From Antedon mediterranea (taxonomy: Eukaryota > Echinodermata > Crinoidea > Comatulida > Antedonidae), in the NCBI RefSeq assembly GCF_964355755.1, contig NC_092675.1, positions 13,035,312 to 13,099,311 on the forward strand: DNA of 64,000 bases, in the 5' to 3' direction. Under the pieces are notes generated by a model. It did no database searches and was not told the DNA's origin. It saw only the letters and a program-made list of their open reading frames with translations. How positions within the stretch are numbered: the stretch's first letter is position 1; each line of letters begins with the position of its first letter. Positions 25,996 through 37,300 of this stretch are shown here, one piece after another. The translations under genes were made by a program, and so were the position numbers.

Positions 25996-27632
25996 CTTGG
26001 TTCATAGTAGTTCGCTATATAAAATATATAAAAGAATTCATTTTTATAGTATTGCATGTTTTAGACATAATTTTAAAGGTATATAATGTAGGACTGACCA
26101 AGTCTTTGACCTCTTGTTCTTTTAGATTTATTATGTGGCCAGTCTCTGCAATCTTACTATGCTGTTTTGTCACAAGTGACACTGAGAGTTCATTTCTTAA
26201 ATGCTCAAGATTCTCTTCTAAAGACTGGATTTTAATCATTGTACTTTGTAGCATGTCGATGTGCTGCAGCTTCTGATTTTCTCTTTCTCCTAGATGATCA
26301 CCTGAGATTAAACAGTATTGGTCAACCAAATAAATGTCAATCTGCATAAAAAATGAGCATCAACATTATTATATTTTCAAAATGTTAACAACTATTTCTT
26401 GTAGCAGATAATGATAATATATGGATAATTCATAGGAAAATAAGTTCCAGCCAAAGGTTTGCTTTATTATGCATAACAATAGGATAAACAATTTTGAAAT
26501 TCTATGCTCAAATGGACAATGTATATTTAAAGAGCAACTTGACCAATTGAGTTATTATGTAATGTCAATGTAAAGTTGAAACAACATTTGAATTTACCAG
26601 TCAAGATGTCAGCATCCTGTCGCATGTTGAATATTATAACATATTGACACCTGGAAAAATAGTTGATTGAGGAAATATTTAATAAAGAAAAGAGGTATAT
26701 TTATAAATTACTGTAACAATTGTTTGTTTCGACAGTTATTTTATACTAACATTGTTCTTTAATATGAAGTACAAACACACATTTCATTGTTTGGAGTGTG
26801 TATTAAACTTTCTAAAGAGGTGGTTATGATTATTTACCTACCCTGTTTAATTCAATGTCTACCAGGTATGGCCTAACAACACTGTGCGATATTATTTTGC
26901 TTCTTTTTTTTTTCACTGCCATGGTCTACAAAAAACTTGTAGTCATGATTGTAGGCCTTGAGATGTCTACAGGCTTGAGGAACATTGTTGGTTCTGATGT
27001 CATCTTGATTACAAAAACAATAGATGCAACTGTACTTTCCTTTAAAAATAAATCAATTTTTTAATCTACAGTACTTCAGTTTTGTGTCCAAACAAATCCA
27101 AACAAGAGAGCTAATAGTCAAAATATTAAAACATTATTATACAAATGTATTACTATTGAGGCCTAGCCTAGGCTGTGACTGTCACTCAGTCACACCAGCT
27201 AGCCTAAAAATGCACCAGGAAAGCAATAATTATTATTATAAACACATGCCATTAATTATTTGGTAACAGTTATAATGATTAAATTTAGGATTAGGGTAAT
27301 TAAAGGTTTAACTATTACGAATTTTCTATGTTTCGGCCTAGCTTTATTCTAGGCCCACATTACCGTCACGGTCATCGCGGGCGTCAACGCACTTTCTAAG
27401 CCTATCGCCAAACCGTTTTCTCGCCGACAACAATAACAATGTATAAAGGGGTTGCAAAATATGCGAGTTTTACTAAAAACTGAACCAGGCTATATTAACA
27501 AAACTAGTATTATTTTGTTTATATAATAATGATGGACTATATTCTAGTTCGTTCTTTTTCTAAAAAAATTAATTATATCCACAAAAAAAGTAAAGAATAC
27601 AATGATATTTTCTACTTACGATTGTTTACCAT
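25810..27632 (-). CDS. Putative spliced gene in the element, unknown product, apparent frameshift
   Basis: The model has four exons on the minus strand. Exon 1 (27632-27620) is ATG GTA AAC AAT C, with purine at -3 and G at +4, then a GTAAGT donor. Exon 2 (27039-26842) follows a tttttaaag acceptor; its first two bases complete the split codon, giving M-V-N-N-R-K-Y-S-C. It carries C-x2-C-x-C, a further C-x2-H, and basic residues. Exon 3 starts at 26341 after tttttatgcag and encodes a leucine-rich coiled coil. Exon 4 ends at TAG 25812-25810. The protein would be about 210 residues. Exon 2 needs a one-base correction at a run of ten A (plus-strand T run 26904-26913) to stay open, so the gene is either dead or the run is miscounted. 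I do not recognise the family, and it is too short for a Chapaev transposase. The exon 3/4 junction is ambiguous. Confidence 0.4.
26099..26341 (-). other. Exon 3, coiled-coil segment
   Basis: This is the longest convincing open frame in the island; it stays open from the acceptor tttttatgcag|ATT to a TAG at 26015. About 35 residues show a hydrophobic heptad pattern (I-x2-M-L-x3-M-x2-I-x2-L-x2-N-L-x2-L), as in a coiled coil. Possible donors are TTG|GTCAGT (end 26099, phase 0), GAG|GTCAAA (end 26111, phase 0) and CATA|GTAAGA (end 26158, phase 1, the best match to consensus). The phase-0 choices fit the longer exon 4 frame. Confidence 0.45.
26842..27039 (-). other. Exon 2, Cys/His-containing segment with A10 frameshift
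   Basis: The acceptor is tttaaag|GA; the donor is AGG|GTAGGT, with GTAG|GTAAAT (exon end 26838) as an alternative. The frame opens K-Y-S-C-I-Y-C-F-C and continues through A-C-R-H-L-K and F-F-V-D-H-G-S. After the run of ten A the same frame stops within about a dozen codons. The frame displaced by one base stays open through I-S-H-S-V-V-R-P-Y-L to the donor and leaves phase 0, matching exon 3. The cysteine spacing hints at a small metal-binding fold but fits no domain I can name. Confidence 0.4.
27620..27632 (-). other. Coding part of exon 1 (M-V-N-N plus one base)
   Basis: The start lies in agaaATGG, a good animal initiation context, and the exon ends at a near-consensus donor, C|GTAAGT. It leaves one base (C) that joins GA from exon 2 to give an arginine codon. 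Any 5' untranslated part would extend to higher coordinates. The following intron is 580 bp (27619-27040). Confidence 0.4.
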
Positions 27633-27950
27633 TTCTTTACACAGTTTATCTTGACTTCCTGGTTTATGTGCTGGAGAGTATTTCAGTAAAATGGACAATA
27701 TCGTCGTTTATTTATTAATTTATAGTAAAGAAACAATAAAATATTTATTTTTTAATTGAACATACACTTTTTTTAATCATTTAGTTTTGTATAAAATGTT
27801 TTACTACATAAAAACTCACGATAGCGAAATTTAATTTGGCGTTCGCGAAATAATGGTTTGTAAACAAAAATTATATGTCCGCGCGACTCGGGAGAGCCTC
27901 GTCTGCTAACACTGAGGGCGCTTGACTTTTTCTGATATATTAACACTAGT
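27633..27950. other. Right interior of the element, upstream of the putative gene
   Basis: This is unique, AT-rich sequence between the putative start codon and the right inverted repeat. It holds the subterminal block actgagggcgcttgac (27911-27926), the partner of the left GCGCCC block. It would contain the promoter and 5' untranslated region of the minus-strand gene, but I cannot point to a specific promoter element. Confidence 0.5.
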
Positions 27951-27963
27951 TGAAACAGCTGTG
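27951..27963 (-). repeat. Right terminal inverted repeat
   Basis: The plus strand reads tgaaacagctgtg, the reverse complement of CACAGCTGTTTCA, which differs from the left end at one position. The satellite resumes with ggttacac immediately after. Confidence 0.85.
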
Positions 27964-27967
27964 GGTT
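27964..27967. repeat. Right target-site duplication GGTT
   Basis: This is a direct copy of 24204-24207 and the first bases of the resumed satellite. Only one copy is present at the paralogous empty site. Confidence 0.85.
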
Positions 27968-30900
27968 ACACAAAAACATCAAAGTGCTTAAAATCACATT
28001 ATAAATCGTTTTAGACCATTTTGAGCATTTCGACAAAACTTTTTCACACCAAATACCAAAGGGCTTAGAATAGCTTCAAATCTTATTTGGAGACGTTTTA
28101 GACCATTTTGTGATTTTCGAAAAAACTTTTTAACATAAAAACACCAAAGTGCTTAGAATAGCTTCAAATCACATTTGGAGACGTTTTAGACCATTTTGTG
28201 ATTTTCGAAAAAACTTGTTAACATAAAAACACGAAAGTGCTTAGAATAGTTTCAAATCGCATTTGGAAACGTTTTAGACCATTTTGTGATTTTCGAAAAA
28301 AATTGTTAACATAAAAACACCAAAGTGCTTAGAATCACATTATAAACCGTTTTAGACCATTTTGAGCATTTCGATAACAATTTTCACACAAAAACATCAA
28401 AGAGCACAAAATAGCTTAATATCGTATTTAAAAATGTTTTAGACCATTTTGAGCATTTAGATAAAACTTTTTCACACAAAACACCAAAGTGCTTAGAATA
28501 GCTTCAAATCGCATTTGGAGACCTTTTAGACCATTTTGTGATTTTTGAAAAAACTTGTTAACATAAAAACACCAAAGTGCTTAGAATAGCTTCAAATCAC
28601 ATTTGGAGACGTTTTAGACCATTTTGTGATTTTCGAAAAAACTTGTTAACATAAAAACACGAAAGTGCTTAGAATAGCTTCAAATCGCATTTGGAAACGT
28701 TTTAGACCATTTTGTGATTTTTGAAAAAACTTGTTAACATAAAAACACCAAAGTGCTTAGAATAGCTTCAAATCACATTTGGAGACGTTTTAGACCATTT
28801 TGTGATTTTCGAAAAAACTTGTTAACATAAAAACACGAAAGTGCTTAGAATAGCTTCAAATCGCATTTGGAAACGTTTTAGACCATTTTGTGATTTTCGA
28901 AAAAACTTGTTAACATAAAAACACGAAAGTGCTTAGAATAGCTTCAAATCGCATTTGGAAACGTTTTAGACCATTTTGTGATTTTCGAAAAAACTTGTTA
29001 ACATAAAAACACCAAAGTGTTTAGAATAGCTTCAAATCGCATTTGGAGACGTTTTAGACCAATTTGTGATTTTCGAAAAAACTTATCAACATAAAAACAC
29101 CAAAGGGATTAGAATAGCTTCAAATCGCATTTGGAGACGTTTTAGACCATTTTGTGATTTTGAAAAAACTTGTTAACATAAAAACACCAAAGTGCTTAGA
29201 ATAGCTTCAAATCGCATTTGGAGACGTTTTAGACCATTTTGTGATTTTCGAAAAAACTTGTTAACATAAAAACACCAAAGTGCTTAGAATAGCTTCAAAT
29301 CGTATTTGGAGACGTTTTAGACTATTTTGAGATTTTCGAAAAAACTTGGTTACACAAAAACATCAAAGTGCTTAAAATCACATTATAAACCGTTTTAGAC
29401 CATTTTGAGCATTTCGATAACACTTTTCACACAAAAACATCAAAGAGCACAAAATAGCTTAATATCGTATTTAAAAACGTTTTAGACCATTTTGAGCAAT
29501 TCGACAAAACTTTTTCACACAAAACACCAAAGTGCTTAGAATAGCTTCAAATCGCATTTGGAGACGTTTTAGACCAATTTGTGCATTTCGATGAAACTTG
29601 ATTACACAAAAACATCAAAGTGCTTAAAATCACATTATAAACCGTTTTAGACCATTTTGAGCATTTCGATAACACTTTTCACACAAAAACATCAAAGAGC
29701 ACAAAATAGCTTAATATCGTATTTAAAAACGTTTTAGACCATTTTGAGCATTTAGACAAAACTTTTTCACAAAAAACACCAAAGTGCTTAGAATAGCTTC
29801 AAATCGCATTTGGAGACGTTTTAGACCATTTTGTGCATTTCGATGAAACTTGGTTACACAAAAACATCAAAGTGCTTAAAATCACATTATAAATCGTTTT
29901 AGACCATTTTGAGCATTTCGACAAAACTTTTTCACACAAAATACCAAAGTGCTTAGAATAGCTTCAAATCGCATTTGGAGACGTTTTAGACCATTTTGTG
30001 ATTTTCGAAAAAACTTTTTAACATAAAAACACCAAAGTGCTTAGAATAGCTTCAAATCACATTTGGAGACGTTTTAGACCATAAGTGCTTAGAATCACAT
30101 TATAAACCGTTTTAGACCATTTTGAGCATTTCGATAACAATTTTAACACAAAAACATCAAAGAGCACAAAATAGCTTAATATCGTATTTAAAAATGTTTT
30201 AGACCATTTTGAGCATTTAGATAAAACTTTTTCACACAAAACACCAAAGTGCTTAGAATAGCTTCAAATCGCATTTGGAGACGTTTTAGACCAATTTGTG
30301 ATTTTTGAAAAAACTTGTTAACATAAAATCACCAAAGTGCTTAGAATAGCTTCAAATCACATTTGGAGACGTTTTAGACCATTTTGTGATTTTGAACAAA
30401 CTTGTTAACATAAAAACACCAAAGTGCTTAGAATAGCTTCAAATCGCATTTGGAGACGTTTTAGACCATTTTGTGATTTTCGAAAAAACTTGTTAACATA
30501 AAAACACGAAAGTGCTTAGAATAGCTTCAAATCGCATTTGGAAACGTTTTAGACCATTTTGTGATTTTCGAAAAAAATTGTTAACATAAAAACACCAAAG
30601 TGCTTAGAATCACATTATAAACCGTTTTAGACCATTTTGAGCATTTCGATAACAATTTTCACACAAAAACATCAAAGAGCACAAAATAGCTTAATATCGT
30701 ATTTAAAAATGTTTTAGACCATTTTGAGCATTTAGATAAAACTTTTTCACACAAAACACCAAAGTGCTTAGAATAGCTTCAAATCGCATTTGGAGACGTT
30801 TTAGACCATTTTGTGATTTTTGAAAAAACTTGTTAACATAAAAACACCAAAGTGCTTAGAATAGCTTCAAATCACATTTGGAGACGTTTTAGACCATTTT

Positions 30901-31363
30901 GTGATTTTCGAAAAAACTTTTTAACATAAAAACACCAAAGTGCTTAGAATAGCTTCAAATCACATTTGGAGACGTTTTAGACCATTTTGTGATTTTTGAA
31001 AAAACTTGTTAACATAAAAACACGAAAGTGCTTAGAATAGCTTCAAATCGCATTTGGAAACGTTTTAGACCATTTTGTGATTTTCGAAAAAGATTGTTAA
31101 CATAAAAACACCAAAGTGCTTAGAATCACATTATAAACCGTTTTAGACCATTTTGAGCATTTCGATAACAATTTTCACACAAAAACATCAAAGAGCACAA
31201 AATAGCTTAATATCGTATTTAAAAATGTTTTAGACCATTTTGAGCATTTAGATAAAACTTTTTCACACAAAACACCAAAGTGCTTAGAATAGCTTCAAAT
31301 CGCATTTGGAGACGGTTTAGACCATTTTGTGATTTTGAAAAAACTTGTTAACATAAAAACACC

Positions 31364-34300
31364 AAAGTGCTTAGAATAGCTTCAAATCGCATTTGGAGAC
31401 GTTTTAGACCATTTTGTGATTTTCGAAAAAACTTGTTAACATAAAAACACCAAAGGGCTTAGAATAGCTTCAAATCGTATTTGGAGACGTTTTAGACCAT
31501 TTTGAGATTTTCGAAAAAACTTGGTTACACAAAAACATCAAAGTGCTTAAAATCACATTATAAACCGTTTTAGACCATTTTGAGCATTTCGATAACACTT
31601 TCACACAAAAACATCAAAGAGCACAAAATAGCTTAATATCGTATTTAAAAACGTTTTAGACCATTTTGAGCATTTCGACAAAACTTTTTCACACAAAACA
31701 CCAAAGTGCTTAGAATAGCTTCAAATCGCATTTGGAGACGTTTTAGACCAATTTGTGCATTTCGATGAAACTTGATTACACAAAAACTTCAAAGTGCTTA
31801 AAATCACATTATAAACCGTTTTAGACCATTTTGAGCATTTCGATAACACTTTTCACACAAAAACATCAAAGAGCACAAAATAGCTTAATATCGTATTTAA
31901 AAACGTTTTAGACCATTTTGAGCATTTAGACAAAACTTTTTCACACAAAACACCAAAGTGCTTAGAATAGCTTCAAATCGCATTTGGAGACGTTTTAGAC
32001 CATTTTGTGCATTTCGAAGGAACTTGGTTACACAAAAACATCAAAGTGCTTAAAATCACATTATAAATCGTTTTAGACCATTTTGAGCATTTCGACAAAA
32101 CTTTTTCACACAAAATACAAAAGTGCTTAGAATAGCTTCAAATCGCATTTGGAGACGTTTTAGACCATTTTGTGATTTTCGAAAAAACTTTTTAACATAA
32201 AAACACCAAAGTGCTTAGAATAGCTTCAAATCACATTTGGAGACGTTTTAGACCATTTTGTGATTTTCGAAAAAACTTGTTAACATAAAAACACGAAAGT
32301 GCTTAGAATAGCTTCAAATCGCATTTGGAGACGTTTTAGACCATTTTGTGATTTTTGAAAAAACTTGTTAACATAAAAACACCAAAGTGCTTAGAATAGC
32401 TTCAAATCACATTTGGAGATGTTTTAGACCATTTTGTGATTTTTGAAAAAACTTGTTAACATAAAAACACGAAAGTGCTTAGAATAGCTTCAAATCACAT
32501 TTGGAGACGTTTTAGACCATTTTGTGATTTTTGAAAAAACTTGTTAACATAAAAACACGAAAGTGCTTAGAATAGCTTCAAATCGCATTTGGAAACGTTT
32601 TAGACCATTTTGTGATTTTCGAAAAAGATTGTTAACATAAAAACACCAATGTGCTTAGAATCACATTATAAACCGTTTTAGACCATTTTGAGCATTTCGA
32701 TAACAATTTTCACACAAAAACATCAAAGAGCACAAAATAGCTTAATATCGTATTTATAAATGTTTTAGACCATTTTGAGCATTTCGACAAAACTTTTTCA
32801 CACAAAACACCAAAGTGCTTAGAATAGCTTCAAATCGCATTTGGAGACGTTTTTTTATACCATTTTGTGATTTCGATGAAACTTGATTACACAAAAACAT
32901 CAAAGTGCTTAAAATCACATTATAAACCGTTTTAGACCATTTTGAGCATTTCGATAACACTTTTCACACAAAAACATCAAAGAGCACAAAATAGCTTAAT
33001 ATCGTATTTAAAAACGTTTTAGACCATTTTGAGCTTTTAGACAAAACTTTTTCACACAAAACACCAAAGTGCTTAGAATAGCTTCAAATCGCATTTGGAG
33101 ACGTTTTAGAACATTTTGTGTTTTTCGAAAAAAACTGTTAACATAAAAACACCAAAGTGCTTAGAATAGCTTCAAATCGCATTTGGAGACGTTTTAGAAC
33201 ATTTTGTGTTCTTCGAAAAAACCTGTTAACATAAAAACACCAAAGTGCTTAGAATAGCTTCAAATCGCATTTGGAGACGTTTTAGACCATTTTGTGATTT
33301 TTGAAAAAACCTGTTAACATAAAAACACCAAAGTGCTTAGAATAGCTTCAAATCACATTTGGAGACGTTTTAGACCATTTTGTGATTTTCGAAAAAACTT
33401 GTTAACATAAAAACACGAAAGTGCTTAGAATAGCTTCAAATCGCATTTGGAAACGTTTTAGACCATTTTGTGATTTTCGAAAAAGATTGTTAACATAAAA
33501 ACACCAAAGTGCTTAGAATCACAATATAAACCGTTTTAGACCATTTTGAGCATTTCGATAACAATTTTCACACAAAAACATCAAAGAGCACAAAATAGCT
33601 TAATATCGTATTTAAAAATGTTTTAGACCATTTTGAGCATTTAGATAAAACTTTTTCACACAAAACACCAAAGTGCTTAGAATAGCTTCAAATCGCATTT
33701 GGAGACGGTTTAGACCATTTTGTGATTTTGAAAAAACTTGTTAACATAAAAACACCAAAGTGCTTAGAATAGCTTCAAATCGCATTTGGAGACGTTTTAG
33801 ACCATTTTGTGATTTTCGAAAAAACTTGTTAACATAAAAACACCAAAGTGCTTAGAATAGCTTCAAATCGTATTTGGAGACGTTTTAGACCATCTTGAGA
33901 TTTTCGAAAAAACTTGGTTACACAAAAACATCAAAGTGCTTAAAATCACATTATAAACCGTTTTAGACCATTTTGAACATTTCGATAACACTTTTCACAC
34001 AAAAACATCAAAGAGCACAAAATAGCTTAATATCGTATTTAAAAACGTTTTAGACCATTTTGAGCATTTCGACAAAACTTTTTCACACAAAAACATCAAA
34101 GAGCACAAAATAGCTTAATATCGTATTTAAAAACGTTTTAGACCATTTTGAGCATTTAGACAAAACTTTTTCACACAAAACACCAAAGTGCTTAGAATAG
34201 CTTCAAATCGCATTTGGAGACGTTTTAGACCATTTTGTGCATTTCGATGAAACTTGGTTACACAAAAACATCAAAGTGCTTAAAATCACATTATAAATCG

Positions 34301-37300
34301 TTTTAGACCCTTTTGAGCATTTCGACAAAACTTTTTCACACAAAATACCAAAGGGCTTAGAATAGCTTCAAATCGCATTTGGAGACGTTTTAGACCATTT
34401 TGTGATTTTCGAAAAAACTTTTTAACATAAAAAGACCAAAGTGCTTAGAATAGCTTCAAATCACATTTGGAGACGTTTTAGACCATTTTGTGATTTTCGA
34501 AAAAACTTGTTAACATAAAAACACGAAAGTGCTTAGAATAGCTTCAAATCGCATTTGGAAACGTTTTAGACCATTTTGTGATTTTCGAAAAAAATTGTTA
34601 ACATAAAAACACCAAAGTGCTTAGAATCACATTATAAACCGTTTTAGACCATTTTGAGCATTTCGATAACAATTTTCACACAAAAACATCAAAGAGCACA
34701 AAATAGCTTAATATCGTATTTAAAAATGTTTTAGACCATTTTGAGCATTTAGATAAATCTGTTTCACACAAAACACCAAAGTGCTTAGAATAGCTTCAAA
34801 TCGCATTTGGAGACGTTTTAGACCATTTTGTGATTTTTGAAAAAACTTGTTAACATAAAAACACCAAAGTGCTTAGAATAGCTTCAAATCACATTTGGAG
34901 ACGTTTTAGACCATTTTGTGATTTTCGAAAAAACTTGTTAACATAAAAACACGAAAGTGCTTAGAATAGCTTCAAATCGCATTTGGAAACGTTTTAGACC
35001 ATTTTGTGATTTTCGAAAAAACTTGTTAACATAAAAACACGAAAGTGCTTAGAATAGCTTTAAATCGCATTTGGAAACGTTTTAGACCATTTTGTGATTT
35101 TCGAAAAAAATTGTTAACATAAAAACACCAAAGTGTTTAGAATAGCTTCAAATCGCATTTGGAGACGTTTTAGACCAATTTGTGATTTTCGAAAAAACTT
35201 ATCAACATAAAAACACCAAAGGGTTTAGAATAGCTTCAAATCGCATTTGGAGACGTTTTAGACCATTTTGTGATTTTGAAAAAACTTGTTAACATAAAAA
35301 CACCAAAGTGCTTAGAATAGCTTCAAATCGCATTTGGAGACGTTTTAGACCATTTTGTGATTTTCGAAAAAACTTGTTAACATAAAAACACCAAAGTGCT
35401 TAGAATAGCTTCAAATCGTATTTGGAGACGTTTTAGACCATTTTGAGATTTTCGAAAAAACTTGGTTACACAAAAACATCAAAGTGCTTAAAATCACATT
35501 ATAAACCGTTTTAGACCATTTTGAACATTTCGATAACACTTTTCACACAAAAACATCAAAGAGCACAAAATAGCTTAATATCGTATTTAAAAACGTTTTA
35601 GACCATTTTGAGCATTTCGACAAAACTTTTTCACACAAAACACCAAAGTGCTTAGAATAGCTTCAAATCGCATTTGGAGACGTTTTAGACCAATTTGTGC
35701 ATTTCGATGAAACTTGATTACACAAAAACATCAAATTGCTTAAAATCACATTATAAATTGTTTTAGACCATTTTGAGCATTTCGATAACACTTTTCACAC
35801 AAAAACATCAAAGAGCACAAAATAGCTTAATATCGTATTTAAAAACGTTTTAGACCATTTTGAGCATTTAGACAAAACTTTTTCACACAAAACACCAAAG
35901 TGCTTAGAATAGCTTCAAATCGCATTTGGAGACGTTTTAGACCATTTTGTGATTTTTGAAAAAACTTGTTAACATAAAAACACCAAAGTGCTTAGAATAG
36001 CTTCAAATCACATTTGGAGACGTTTTAGACCATTTTGTGATTTTCGAAAAAACTTGTTAACATAAAAACACGAAAGTGCTTAGAATAGCTTCAAATCGCA
36101 TTTGGAAACGTTTTAGACCATTTTGTGATTTTCGAAAAAACTTGTTAACATAAAAACACGAAAGTGCTTAGAATCACATTATAAACCGTTTTAGACCATT
36201 TTGAGCATTTCGATAACAATTTTCACACAAAAACATCAAAGAGCACAAAATAGCTTAATATCGTATTTAAAAATGTTTTAGACCATTTTGAGCATTTGGA
36301 TAAAACTTTTTCACACAAAACACCAAAGTGCTTAGAATAGCTTCAAATCGCATTTGGAGACGTTTTAGACCATTTTGTGATTTTTGAAAAAACTTGTTAA
36401 CATAAAAACACCAAAGTGCTTAGAATAGCTTCAAATCACATTTGAAGATGTTTTAGACCATTTTGTGATTTTTGAAAAAACTTGTTAACATAAAAACACG
36501 AAAGTGCTTAGAATAGCTTCAAATCACATTTGGAGACGTTTTAGACCATTTTGTGATTTTTGAAAAAACTTGTTAACATAAAAACACGAAAGTGCTTAGA
36601 ATAGCTTCAAATCGCATTTGGAAACGTTTTAGACCATTTTGTGATTTTCGAAAAAGATTGTTAACATAAAAACACTAATGTGCTTAGAATCACATTATAA
36701 ACCGTTTTAGACCATTTTGAGCATTTCGATAACAATTTTCACACAAAAACATCAAAGAGCACAAAATAACTTAATATCGTATTTATAAATGTTTTAGACC
36801 ATTTTGAGCATTTCGACAAAACTTTTTCACACAAAACACCAAAGTGCTTAGAATAGCTTCAAATCGCATTTGGAGACGTTTTAGACCATTTTGTGATTTC
36901 GATGAAACTTGATTACACAAAAACATCAAAGTGCTTAAAATCACATTATAAACCATTTTAGACCATTTTGAGCATTTCGATAACACTTTTCACACAAAAA
37001 CATCAAAGAGCAAAAAATAGCTTAATATCGTATTTAAAAACGTTTTAGACCATTTTGAGCATTTAGACAAAACTTTTTCACACAAAACACCAAAGTGCTT
37101 AGAATAGCTTCAAATCGCATTTGGAGACGTTTTAGAACATTTTGTGTTTTTCGAAAAAAACTGGTAACATAAAAACACCAAAGTGCTTAGAATAGCTTCA
37201 AATCGCATTTGGAGACGTTTTAGAACATTTTGTGTTCTTCGAAAAAACCTGTTAACATAAAAACACCAAAGTGCTTAGAATAGCTTCAAATCGCATTTGG

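Larger units (their letters stand above)
24208..27963. mobile_element. 3,756-bp TIR DNA transposon-like insertion (Chapaev/CMC-like?)
   Basis: The ends are inverted repeats: CACAGCTGTTCCA at the left and, read on the minus strand, CACAGCTGTTTCA at the right (12 of 13 match). Just inside, both ends carry a related GCGCCC block (24233-24248; 27911-27930 on the minus strand), so the terminal similarity is longer but gapped. The insert is flanked by a 4-bp GGTT duplication, and an unoccupied paralogue at 8764-8767 confirms both borders. From family knowledge, CAC...GTG ends with a 4-bp duplication fit Chapaev (CMC); Academ also makes 3-4 bp duplications; Transib/ProtoRAG make 5 bp and hAT 8 bp. 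No transposase with a readable DDE core was found, so the element is probably non-autonomous or degenerate. The superfamily is uncertain; the insertion itself is well supported. Confidence 0.85.

Noticed and set aside
25895-26276. Two plus-strand frames (25895-26086 and 25968-26276)
   Set aside because: They lie opposite the better-supported minus-strand exons 3 and 4, have hydrophobic low-complexity composition and no splice or start support.
26855-27266. Two plus-strand frames (26855-27064 and 27024-27266)
   Set aside because: The first is the antisense of exon 2, and the second covers AT-rich intron. Neither shows a recognisable motif.
27300-27460. GC-richer patch with cgtcacggtcatcgcgg as a possible separate exon or CpG promoter
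   Set aside because: No open frame with splice sites could be placed there; it lies within intron 1 of the proposed gene.
27773-28036. Minus-strand 87-codon frame crossing the right end of the element
   Set aside because: It runs from satellite through the inverted repeat into the element, so it is an accident of the insertion junction.
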